From Micromonospora sp. WMMA1363 (GTDB lineage: Bacteria > Actinomycetota > Actinomycetes > Mycobacteriales > Micromonosporaceae), in the NCBI RefSeq assembly GCF_030345795.1, contig NZ_JAUALB010000001.1:3464001-3528000 (forward strand): a stretch of 64,000 bases of DNA, read 5' to 3'. A model generated the notes under the pieces. The model was not told the DNA's origin, did no database searches, and saw nothing but the letters and a program-made list of their open reading frames with translations. Numbering within the stretch: the first letter of the stretch is position 1; each line of letters opens with the position of its first letter. Positions 52,869-60,317 of the stretch are shown in pieces. The position numbers and the translations under genes were made by a program.

Positions 52869-54542
52869 TCAGCCGTGGCGGCGACTCTGGACGATGCGGA
52901 ACCGGTTCGCCACGTACGCGGCGTCCGTCAGCGCCGCGTTGGCCGCCGCGTTGGCGCCGCTGCCGTGGAAGTCGGAGAAGGCCGCGGACTGGTTCACGAA
53001 GACCCCGCCGGTCAGGTTGGCCGACAGGTGCACCCCGACCTCGATCGCCGCCGTCTCGGCCGCGTCCAGCACCGCATCGTCGGTGGAGTAGACCGCGGCG
53101 GTCAGCGCGCCCTTCGCACCGATGGTGGACCGCAGGATCTCCAGACTGTGCGCCGTGGAGTCGGTCGCGATGGCGAACGAGATCGGGCCGAACCACTCCC
53201 GCGAGTAGGTCCCGGTGTCGCCGGCATCCAGCCTGACGATGGTCGGCGTCCGGACGACCGCGCCGGGGAACGCCGGGTGCTCGAGCGGACGGGACTCCAG
53301 CACCGGCTCGCCGACCTTGGTCACCTCGTCGAGGCGCTCCAGCACCCCGTCGTTGACGATCGCACCGGTCAACTCGACGCCCCGAGCCGGGTCGACGGTG
53401 AGCTTGCCGACCGCCGCCGCGATGCCGGCGGCCACCTCGTCGAAACTCTTGTGCCCCTGGTCGGTCTCGATGCCGTCGCGCGGGATCAGGATGTTCTGCG
53501 AGGTGGTGCACATCTGCCCGCTGTACAGGGTCAGCGTGAAACCCAGGTTGCGGCACATCCCGGCGAAGTCGTCGGTCGAGTCGACCACGATCGGGTTCAG
53601 GCCGGCCTTCTCGGTGTAGACCTGCGCCTGCCGGGCGTTGGCCTCCAGCCAGTCGCCGTACTCGGTGGAGCCGGTGAAGTCGACGATCTTCACGGCCGGA
53701 TGCTGGGCCAGCGTCGAGGCGAGCTTCTCCCCGGCCGCCTCGGGAGCCAGCAACACCAGGTTCGGGTCGAAGCCGGCCTCGGCGAGCACCTCCCGGGCGT
53801 AGCGCACGGTGATCGCGAGCGGCAGCACCGCCCGCGGATGCGGCTTGACGACCACCGGGTTGCCGGTGACCAGCGAGGCGAACAGCCCCGGGTACGAGTT
53901 CCAGGTGGGGAAGGTGTTGCAGCCGATCACCACCGCCATCCCGCGCGGCACCACGTGGAAAGTCTTGGTCATCCGCAGCGGGTCCCCCTTACCCGCCGCC
54001 TTCTCCCAGCCGGCCGTCCCCGGGTGCCGGGTCATCTCCGCGTACGCGTAGGCGACGGCCTCCAGCGCGCGGTCCAGCGCGTGCGAGCCGCCGGCCTGGA
54101 AGGCCATCACGAACGCCTGACCGCTGGTGAACTGCACCGCGTTGGCCAGTTCGAAGATGTTGCGGTGCAGCCGGGCCAGGATCTCCAGGCAGACACCCAC
54201 CCGGGCCTGCGGCCCGGCGTCCCGCCAGGCGGGCAGCGCGGCGGTGGCGGCGGCGACGAGCTGGTCCGGCGCCGCGTGCGGGTAGCGGACGCCCAGGTCG
54301 ACGCCGAACGGGCTGACCTCGGTGGCGACCGTGCTCCCGTCACCGGGCTGGTCGAGCGGGAAGTCGTGACCGAGGTACGCCTCGAAGGCGGCCTTGCCGT
54401 CGGCGGCGGCGGTCTCGCCGTACACCCGGGGGCTGGGCGACTCCGGGTAGGCGGACCAGTACCCGCGTTCCGATATCGCGGTCAGCGCCCGGGTGAGGGT
54501 GTCGGCGTGCCTGTCGTACAGGGGGTGCGGAGTCTCCGTCAT
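52869..54542 (-). CDS. paaN: Phenylacetic acid degradation protein PaaN (aldehyde dehydrogenase)
   Basis: 557 aa, the length of actinobacterial PaaN. An ALDH fold with NAD site (FPTWNSYPGLFASLVTGNPV, VKPHPRAVLP, DFTGSTEYGDWLEANA) and catalytic Cys in TLYSGQMCTTSQNILIP. There is no hydratase fusion, so it is the short PaaN type. No other paa genes are in the window. ATG 54542. Confidence 0.88.
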   Translation of the reverse strand: MTETPHPLYDRHADTLTRALTAISERGYWSAYPESPSPRVYGETAAADGKAAFEAYLGHDFPLDQPGDGSTVATEVSPFGVDLGVRYPHAAPDQLVAAATAALPAWRDAGPQARVGVCLEILARLHRNIFELANAVQFTSGQAFVMAFQAGGSHALDRALEAVAYAYAEMTRHPGTAGWEKAAGKGDPLRMTKTFHVVPRGMAVVIGCNTFPTWNSYPGLFASLVTGNPVVVKPHPRAVLPLAITVRYAREVLAEAGFDPNLVLLAPEAAGEKLASTLAQHPAVKIVDFTGSTEYGDWLEANARQAQVYTEKAGLNPIVVDSTDDFAGMCRNLGFTLTLYSGQMCTTSQNILIPRDGIETDQGHKSFDEVAAGIAAAVGKLTVDPARGVELTGAIVNDGVLERLDEVTKVGEPVLESRPLEHPAFPGAVVRTPTIVRLDAGDTGTYSREWFGPISFAIATDSTAHSLEILRSTIGAKGALTAAVYSTDDAVLDAAETAAIEVGVHLSANLTGGVFVNQSAAFSDFHGSGANAAANAALTDAAYVANRFRIVQSRRHG

Positions 54543-54594
54543 GCCCGCCATCATGCAACAGAAGGCGGCACGATCAGTAGGGCCGTGTCACAGC

Positions 54595-55611
54595 TCAGAT
54601 CGTCAGCTGCCAGTTCGTCCAGGCGTCGACCGGGCGGAACCCCAGCTGCTCGTTGATCCGGATCATGTGCTCGTTGACCGCCGCGTTCCAGGTGTCGATC
54701 GCCCGGACCTGCGGCTCGGACTCGACCGTGTACCGCAGATTCTCGACCTTGGCCAGCAGCCCCAGCCGGTGCCCGCGGTGTTCCGGGTCGACGATGGTGG
54801 TCTGCTGCCACGCGTGCCACGGCGAGTAGGAGTTGACGTCCAGCATGGTCCAGGCGACCAGCCGGCCGGTCGCCTCGTGCACCGCGCCGTAGTGGTAGTC
54901 GCGCCGGCCCCGGGCCGCGAGCACCTTTTCGGTCGCCCGGACCCGCCCGGCGTCGACCTTCTCCGCCTCCAGCTTCAGGTCACCCAGCGGGGCGTCCGTG
55001 TTCATCCGGCTCTCCAGGCGGGCCACGTCGGCGACGTACTCCTCCGGGACCGGGCCGCGCCAGGTCACCCCGCGGTAGCCGCCGGCGCGTTCGCGGGCAC
55101 CGGCCAGCAGCTCGTCCAGCGCGGCCTGGTCGACCGCCGCGACGTCGAGCCGCCGCCGGACGTCCTCCAGCGCCGCGTGCGCGCCGGTGGCCGCGGCGAA
55201 GGCCCCGCCGGCCGCCGGCCGGTCCGGCCCGTCCGGCAGCGCCAGCACCGTGTCCCCCAGCATCCGCTTGCGGCCCCGCTCGCGGGCCGCCTCGACGGCG
55301 TACGCGAGCAGCGCGCGGCCGGCCCCCCGGCGCCGGTGCGCCGGGTGGACCGCCAGTTCCACGCTCACGTTGTCGGTGTTGTCGAGCTGCGGGAACCGCA
55401 GCACGAGATGCCCGACCGGGACGCCGTCGAGCCGGGCAAGGGCGTGGCTCACCACGGCACCCGGCATCGGGTGGGCCGCTTCCGCGGCGAACTCGTCCCG
55501 GGTCTGGACCGGGAAGTCGGGCACATCGGTGGCGGTCGCGGCGACGACCCGGTGCGCCTCGTCGATCGCGGTCGGGTCCGAGACGTCATACGGCGTGACG
55601 GTCAGGCTCAT
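54595..55611 (-). CDS. Tandem GNAT acetyltransferase
   Basis: 338 aa with two GNAT domains: N-terminal VSVELAVHPAHRRRGAGRAL and C-terminal WQQTTIVDPEHRGHRLGLLA, ending NEQLGFRPVDAWTNWQLTI. This two-domain architecture with a C-terminal active fold is common in actinobacteria. ATG 55611. It ends 52 nt before the paaN start, same strand, so co-transcription is possible. A 12-bp hairpin lies 24 nt upstream of the start. Confidence 0.87.
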   Translation of the reverse strand: MSLTVTPYDVSDPTAIDEAHRVVAATATDVPDFPVQTRDEFAAEAAHPMPGAVVSHALARLDGVPVGHLVLRFPQLDNTDNVSVELAVHPAHRRRGAGRALLAYAVEAARERGRKRMLGDTVLALPDGPDRPAAGGAFAAATGAHAALEDVRRRLDVAAVDQAALDELLAGARERAGGYRGVTWRGPVPEEYVADVARLESRMNTDAPLGDLKLEAEKVDAGRVRATEKVLAARGRRDYHYGAVHEATGRLVAWTMLDVNSYSPWHAWQQTTIVDPEHRGHRLGLLAKVENLRYTVESEPQVRAIDTWNAAVNEHMIRINEQLGFRPVDAWTNWQLTI

Positions 55612-55634
55612 GAGGCAAGCCTGCGCCGGAAACG

Positions 55635-55669
55635 CGATCGGGGCCAACGGTTTTCGCTGGCCCCGATCG
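55635..55669 (-). terminator. Hairpin between thrC and the GNAT gene
   Basis: CGATCGGGGCCA and TGGCCCCGATCG form a 12-bp perfect stem with an 11-nt loop containing four T. It could end the thrC transcript, about 200 nt after its stop, or affect the GNAT leader. Confidence 0.6.
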
Positions 55670-55868
55670 GACGTGGTCGGGAGGGACGATCGCACAACGC
55701 CTCCGGCGCTGGGTCGTAAGAACTTCGCAAAGTCTCCGGCGAAACGCCCTCCCGCACCGAGCATCTTGCGCCGCCCGATTGCTGCCGTCAAGTCCTGGGC
55801 AGCGCGTTTTCACCACTCACCGCAAAAAGTCGATTACCACCCGGATCGGCCGAGGAGTCCTGGATAGA

Positions 55869-57155
55869 TCAGCCGAGGAGGCCGGCGTCACGGGCGGCGC
55901 GCAGGGACGGTTTGATGCGGTGGGTCGGGCCGACCTGGCCGGCCACCGCGTCCAGCGTCTTCAGGCCTTCGCCGGTGTTGAAGACCACCGTCTCCGCGGT
56001 CGGGTCGAGGTGGCCGGAGTCGACGAGCTTGCGCAGCACCGCCACGGTTACCCCGCCGGCGGTCTCGGCGAACACGCCGGTCGTCCGGGCGAGTAGCCGG
56101 ATGCCGGTGCGGATCTCGTCGTCGTCGGCGTACTCCATCCAGCCACCGGTACGCCGGACCGCATCGATGGCGTACACGCCGGCGGCGGGGTCACCGATGT
56201 TCAGCGACTTGGCGATACCGGTCGGCTTGACCGGGGTGATGGTGTCGCTGCCGGCGTGCAGCGCGGTAGTGATCGGGTTGCATCCCGCGGACTGCGCGCC
56301 GAACACCTTCCAGCCGCCCGCCGGCGCCTCGACCAGGCCGATCTCGACCAGTTCGCTGAACGCCTTGTCGACCTTGGTCAGCAGCTCACCCGAGGCCATC
56401 GGGATCACCACCTGGGCGGGGATCCGCCAGCCGAGCTGCTCGGCCACCTCGTACCCGAGCGTCTTCGAGCCCTCGGCGTAGTAGGGACGCACGTTCACGT
56501 TGACGAACGCGGTGTCCTCGAACTCGTCGGTTTCGACGAGTTCGCCGCAGAGCCGGTTCACGTCGTCGTACGACCCGTCGATCGCGATCAGGTCGCCCCC
56601 GTACACGGCGGTGGTGACCACCTTGCCCTGCTCCAGGTCGCTGGGGATGAAGACCACCGACCCGGCGCCGGTCCGCGCGGCGTGCGCGGCGACCGAGTTG
56701 GCCAGGTTGCCGGTGGAGGCGCAGGCGAACCGGCTGAAGCCGAGCGTTCGCGCGGCGGTCAGCGCCACCGAGACCACCCGGTCCTTGAAGGAGTGGGTCG
56801 GGTTGGCACTGTCGTCCTTGACCCACAGCGCCGCGGTGATGCCCAGTTCGGCGGCGAGGTGCGGGGCGGCGACCAGCGGGGTGCAGCCCGGGTCGAGGGT
56901 GACCCGGGTGGCCGGGTCCTGACCGGCGGGGAGCAGCGCCGCGTACCGCCAGATGTTCTGCGGGCCGGCCTCGATCTGCTCGCGGGTGATGGTGGCCAGC
57001 GCGGCGGTGTCGTAGTCGACCTCCAATGGCCCGAAGCACTCGTAGCAGGCGTGCTGGGCGGCGAGCGGGTAGCGGGCCGAACAGGCACGGCAGACCAGGG
57101 CGCGGGCCGGGCTGGTGGTGGTGTCGATCCCTGTGGGGGCGAGCGTCGACGTCAT
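55869..57155 (-). CDS. thrC: Threonine synthase
   Basis: 428 aa. Converts O-phosphohomoserine to threonine with PLP. N-terminal zinc-ribbon-like Cys pairs (VCRACSARYP, HACYECFGPLEVDY); PLP Lys in DDSANPTHSFKDRVVSV; phosphate loop ACASTGNLANSVAAHAA; GIAKSLNIGDPAAG. ATG 57155 is preceded by GAGAGGAA. The SAM-I riboswitch directly in front links it to methionine status: O-phosphohomoserine/homoserine is the branch point between threonine and methionine. The gene order next to paaN, cspA and groEL matches streptomycetes. Confidence 0.93.
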   Translation of the reverse strand: MTSTLAPTGIDTTTSPARALVCRACSARYPLAAQHACYECFGPLEVDYDTAALATITREQIEAGPQNIWRYAALLPAGQDPATRVTLDPGCTPLVAAPHLAAELGITAALWVKDDSANPTHSFKDRVVSVALTAARTLGFSRFACASTGNLANSVAAHAARTGAGSVVFIPSDLEQGKVVTTAVYGGDLIAIDGSYDDVNRLCGELVETDEFEDTAFVNVNVRPYYAEGSKTLGYEVAEQLGWRIPAQVVIPMASGELLTKVDKAFSELVEIGLVEAPAGGWKVFGAQSAGCNPITTALHAGSDTITPVKPTGIAKSLNIGDPAAGVYAIDAVRRTGGWMEYADDDEIRTGIRLLARTTGVFAETAGGVTVAVLRKLVDSGHLDPTAETVVFNTGEGLKTLDAVAGQVGPTHRIKPSLRAARDAGLLG

Positions 57156-57167
57156 GTCGAGATTCCT

Positions 57168-57300
57168 CTCATCTTTCCCCCGCGTCACGCTCCGCGGCGG
57201 GGACGGAATTGGCACCTGCCCCGCTCGTCGCTCTGCGGTGAGCGCGCGGGGTGGTTGCCGGGGCGTCGTCGGGCCGTATCCCTCAGCCCCTCTGGATGAG
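57168..57300 (-). ncRNA. SAM-I (S-box) riboswitch controlling thrC
   Basis: Read on the minus strand: P1 5' arm CTCATC (57300-57295), AGAGGGGCTGAGGGATACGG, CCCGACGACGCCCCGGCAACC, a P3 region, GGTGCCAATTCCGTCCCC and the P1 3' arm GATGAG (57173-57168). All S-box signature positions (GAGGGA, GGCAACC, GGTGCCAATTCC) are present. The P1 3' arm overlaps the Shine-Dalgarno GAGAGGA (57170-57164) of thrC, so SAM binding would directly hide the ribosome site. This fits a translational OFF switch. Confidence 0.93.
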
Positions 57301-57529
57301 GTATTCAGTTGTGCCGTGCGCCGCCGAGTCTAAGCACCGGCCGTCGGCTGGCGACGACCGCTTCCCACCCTGTGACCAGATGTGACCTACTCCGCAGCGC
57401 GGGGACAATCCTCTCACGCCCTCTGGGGCTGCCCCGTTTGTGCTATCGCACCCGCTCCACCCGGCGCCCTTGCTGCGAAAGCCGCATCTCCGGCGGGCCT
57501 CCCAACCACGGACCGGGATCCCCATCACA

Positions 57530-58106
57530 GAAGTGTCACCGATGGCGACGGGACCGCGATCGGCGCCCTGCCCGCCGACGCCGGCAGCCTGCACCCCGAC
57601 GGCGCCGCCGACCAGGCGCCGGTCGCCGAGCTGACCGACCTCAACCCGTACACCGTCGTCCCGTCGGAGATCAACGTGATGCCCGCCAGGTCCGCCCCGT
57701 TACCGGGACCGCAGGCCGCTTCTGTGGCGGCAGCATCACCAACGGCCGAGCCGCCACCGGTGCACTACGTCGGCAAGACCGCGGGGTCGGCACTTGGCTG
57801 GCCGCACGGGCACCAGCCAAGTCGGTCAGGTGATGCCGAGTAGGACCAAGCCACCCGGGTTTGGCCTGGTGAACCCGCAAGTCGGTGAACCCGCAAGTCG
57901 GTGATCGCCTAGACGGTCTCGGTGGTGAGCCGTTTCGGCTGGTCGACGCGACGTCGGCCAGCCGACCATCGCCGAGCCGGCCAGCCGACCATCGCCGAGG
58001 CCCGTCGCCCGCGCCGAGCGGAGCAGAGCATCGCCCCGTCGATGCGCTGACCCTGACCCTGGGCAGCTCGCAGGCCGTCCACAACCACCCGAACGTGCTC
58101 GGCTGA
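57530..58106 (+). pseudogene. Possible decayed gene remnant on the plus strand
   Basis: From about 57530 the plus strand has near-100% G/C third positions for some 50 codons (GDGTAIGALPADAGSLHPDG and AELTDLNPYTVVPSEINVMP) with no start codon and no Shine-Dalgarno. A second, separate in-frame end reads VDALTLTLGSSQAVHNHPNV and stops at 58104-58106, inside a strong terminator hairpin. The stretch between is broken and carries short repeats. I infer one or two decayed genes; I know no matching family. Confidence 0.3.
57868..58000. repeat. Two short tandem duplications (16 bp and 23 bp)
   Basis: GGTGAACCCGCAAGTC is repeated at 57868-57883 and 57884-57899. A 23-nt unit starting CGGCCAGCCGACCATCGCCG is repeated at 57955-57977 and 57978-58000. 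Slippage products in the same repeat-rich stretch. Confidence 0.75.
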
Positions 58107-58124
58107 ACGGCCGAGCACGTTCGG
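58089..58124 (+). terminator. Intrinsic terminator with T-run
   Basis: CCGAACGTGCTCGGC (58089-58103) pairs with GCCGAGCACGTTCGG (58110-58124) perfectly, followed by TTTG. The TGA of the preceding frame lies in the loop. It shows that a plus-strand gene once ended here. Confidence 0.8.
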
Positions 58125-58242
58125 TTTGCACGGCCCCGGCACCCGCCTCGACAAAGGAGACGCATGTGACGGCGTCCGAGAAGCTGCCGGGTGCGTCGGA
58201 CGCATCGGATGTGGCGGATATGTCGGAGATATACCGGGTGTA

Positions 58243-58525
58243 TCGGTGCGTTCTGGCACGCGTGGCGTGTGCTGGCATACGTGGCGTGTGCTGGCATACG
58301 TGGCGTGTGCTGGCATACGTGGCGTGTGCTGGCATACGTGGCGCATGCTGGCGCGTGGCGCATGCTGGCGCGTGGCGCATGCTGGCGCGTGGCGCATGCT
58401 GGCGCGTGGCGCATGCTGGCGCGTGGCGCATGCTGGCGCGTGGCGCATGCTGGCGCGTGGCGCATGCTGGCGCGTGGCGCATGCTGGCGCGTGGCGCGTG
58501 GCGCGCGTACGTGGCGCGTGCTGGC
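58243..58525. repeat. Minisatellite: 4 x 19-bp then 9 x 17-bp units
   Basis: Four exact 19-bp units (CGTGGCGTGTGCTGGCATA, 58261-58336) are followed by nine exact 17-bp units (CGTGGCGCATGCTGGCG, 58337-58489), then degenerate copies to about 58525. A partial unit precedes at 58250. The two unit types share CGTGGCG and GCTGGC. Open frames through it on both strands (for example HAPACATRQ repeats on minus) are by-products of a repeat without stops. A 9-bp repeat (GCGTCGGAC-like) lies just before, at 58192-58227. Confidence 0.92.
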
Positions 58526-58712
58526 GGGCCGATGCGCCGATGCGGGCCGATGGCGCGGCCTGGGTGGTCGAGCTCCACAGCGGCGTCGGCGGCACCGTCC
58601 CCGGCAGCGGTCTCCTGGACGGGGCAGTTCCACAGCGGGCCACGATCGCACGGGCGGGCAGCCACGGGGGCACTCCCGCGACCACAACCGGCGCGGATGC
58701 GAGGATCAACCA

Positions 58713-59393
58713 ATGCTCCCCCGCACCCCCATGCCGGCCCGCCAGTCCGCCCCGTCGATCGCCGCTGCCGGCGCAGCCACGGCGTTCTTGCTCGCCGGCT
58801 GTGTAGCGACCGGCACGCCGGCGCACGACTCCGCCACAGTGCCGCCGTCGTCGGTCGCCCCGCAGGGAACGCCGTCGGCCGACTGCCCGGAGTCGGGGGT
58901 TCGGATCCGGTCACGTGGGGTCGACGCAGCGATGGGGCTACGCGCGATGGGGCTGGAGCTGTCCAACTGCGGCACCCGCTCCTACCCGCTGCACGGCTAC
59001 CCGGCGCTGCGCCTGCGGGACGGCGACAACGGCCCGGTGCCGGTCCGGGTCGTTCCCGGGGCGAAGGGGATCACCTCGGGCTTCGACGACCCACCCCGGC
59101 CGCTGGTCCTCGCCCCCGGCGAGCGGGCCCGCGCCACCGTGCTCTGGCGCAACCTGGTCACCGACCCGACCGTCGTCGCGACGAACGCCGAGCAGATGGA
59201 GGTCGCACCGGGCGCCGGCCAGCCCGGGCAGGAGGTCGACACGGAAGGCGGGATCGACCTCGGCAACACCGGTCGGATCGGAGTCAGCCCCTGGAAGAGA
59301 CGCCCACCGGAGACACCCGCCCCCACGGCCCCCACGCCGACCCGGGGATCGTCCGTCGACGGGACTGCGGTGCCGGACGTGTCGCTGCTATGA
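58713..59393 (+). CDS. DUF4232-type secreted lipoprotein
   Basis: 226 aa. Signal with lipobox (SIAAAGAATAFLLAGCVATG), Thr/Pro-rich linker, then a DUF4232-like beta domain (GLRAMGLELSNCGTRSYPLH, YPALRLRDGDNGPVPVRVVP, PLVLAPGERARATVLWRNLV) and a Pro/Thr-rich tail. ATG 58713 has GAGGA 7 nt upstream; the open frame to 58191 through the minisatellite is not used. Role unknown. Convergent with the ABC permease gene; the two overlap by 6 nt at 59388-59393. Confidence 0.85.
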   Translation: MLPRTPMPARQSAPSIAAAGAATAFLLAGCVATGTPAHDSATVPPSSVAPQGTPSADCPESGVRIRSRGVDAAMGLRAMGLELSNCGTRSYPLHGYPALRLRDGDNGPVPVRVVPGAKGITSGFDDPPRPLVLAPGERARATVLWRNLVTDPTVVATNAEQMEVAPGAGQPGQEVDTEGGIDLGNTGRIGVSPWKRRPPETPAPTAPTPTRGSSVDGTAVPDVSLL

Positions 59394-60317
59394 CACGACG
59401 TCCTTACGGGTGAAGCGCCAGAACGCCAGGCCCCAGAACAGCGTCGCGTAGCTGACCGCCGAGATCGTGCCCCGGACCACGTCGTCGGTCTGGATGGGTG
59501 TCGACAGCAGGCCTAGCCACGCGGTGCTGTAGTGCGTCGGCAGGAAGCTGCGCAGCACTCCGAGCGCGGTGATCTGGTCGAGGATGCTGGACAGGATCCA
59601 GAGCAGGACCGCGCCGCCGACCGCGCCGAGCGCCGCGTCGGTCGACACCGACAGCAGGACGGCCAGGCCGGCCACCACCAGGAGTACGACGGCCAGGTAC
59701 CCGAGCACCGCCAGCAGCCGCAGCAGCCCCTCCCCCGGGTCCAGCTGCGCGGCGACCGTGCTGCGCAGCGGCGCCCAGCCGTAGCGAAGAGTGCCCAGCA
59801 GCAGTGCCGTGCCGGCGAGCAGCAGCAGGGCCAGCGCCGAGTACGCGAGCGCGACCAGCAGCTTCACCGCGAGCAGTCGGGCGCGGGGCACCGGCACGGC
59901 GAGCAGGTAGCGCAGGCTGCCCCAGCTCGCCTCGCTGGCCACGGTGTCGCCGCAGAACAGCGCCACCACGACCACCAGCAGGAACGACGCGGAGACGAAG
60001 ATGGTGAACAGGGTGAAGTTCAACCCACCGGTGGTGGCGAGCTCGATCAGGCTGCCGAACTCGCCCCGCCCGTTGTCGTCGTCGCCGGAGCCGAACTGGA
60101 ACGCGATCAGGATGATCAGCGGCAGCAGCACCATGAACCCGAGCGCGAGCTGGGTGCGCCGCCGGGACGCCTGCCGGCGGAACTCGGCGACGAACGGCAG
60201 CGTGGCGGACGGGCGGTAGCCCGCCGCCGCACCGGACGCCGCGCCGCCGGACGCCGCGCCGCCGGACGCCGCGCCACTGGAACCGCCCGTACCCGGCTCG
60301 ACCGTCGTGCCCGCCAT
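59388..60317 (-). CDS. ABC-2 type transporter permease
   Basis: 309 aa. A Gly/Ala/Ser repeat head (GGAASGGAAS) and six membrane spans (LALGFMVLLPLIILIAFQFG, FVSASFLLVVVVALFCGDTV, LLVALAYSALALLLLAGTAL, LLRLLAVLGYLAVVLLVVAG, LGAVGGAVLLWILSSILDQI and a last one with FWGLAFWRFTR). Its ATG at 60317 overlaps the stop of the preceding hydrolase-ABC fusion gene by one base (TGATG), so it is the membrane partner of that ATPase. Substrate unknown. Confidence 0.87.
   Translation of the reverse strand: MAGTTVEPGTGGSSGAASGGAASGGAASGAAAGYRPSATLPFVAEFRRQASRRRTQLALGFMVLLPLIILIAFQFGSGDDDNGRGEFGSLIELATTGGLNFTLFTIFVSASFLLVVVVALFCGDTVASEASWGSLRYLLAVPVPRARLLAVKLLVALAYSALALLLLAGTALLLGTLRYGWAPLRSTVAAQLDPGEGLLRLLAVLGYLAVVLLVVAGLAVLLSVSTDAALGAVGGAVLLWILSSILDQITALGVLRSFLPTHYSTAWLGLLSTPIQTDDVVRGTISAVSYATLFWGLAFWRFTRKDVVS

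Noticed and set aside
58261..58489. CRISPR array
   Set aside because: The units are contiguous without variable spacers and no cas gene is nearby.
58126..59413. Several long ORFs (226-415 aa) on both strands through the minisatellite
   Set aside because: The repeat unit has no stop in any frame, so open frames arise automatically; no start sites with good ribosome signals.
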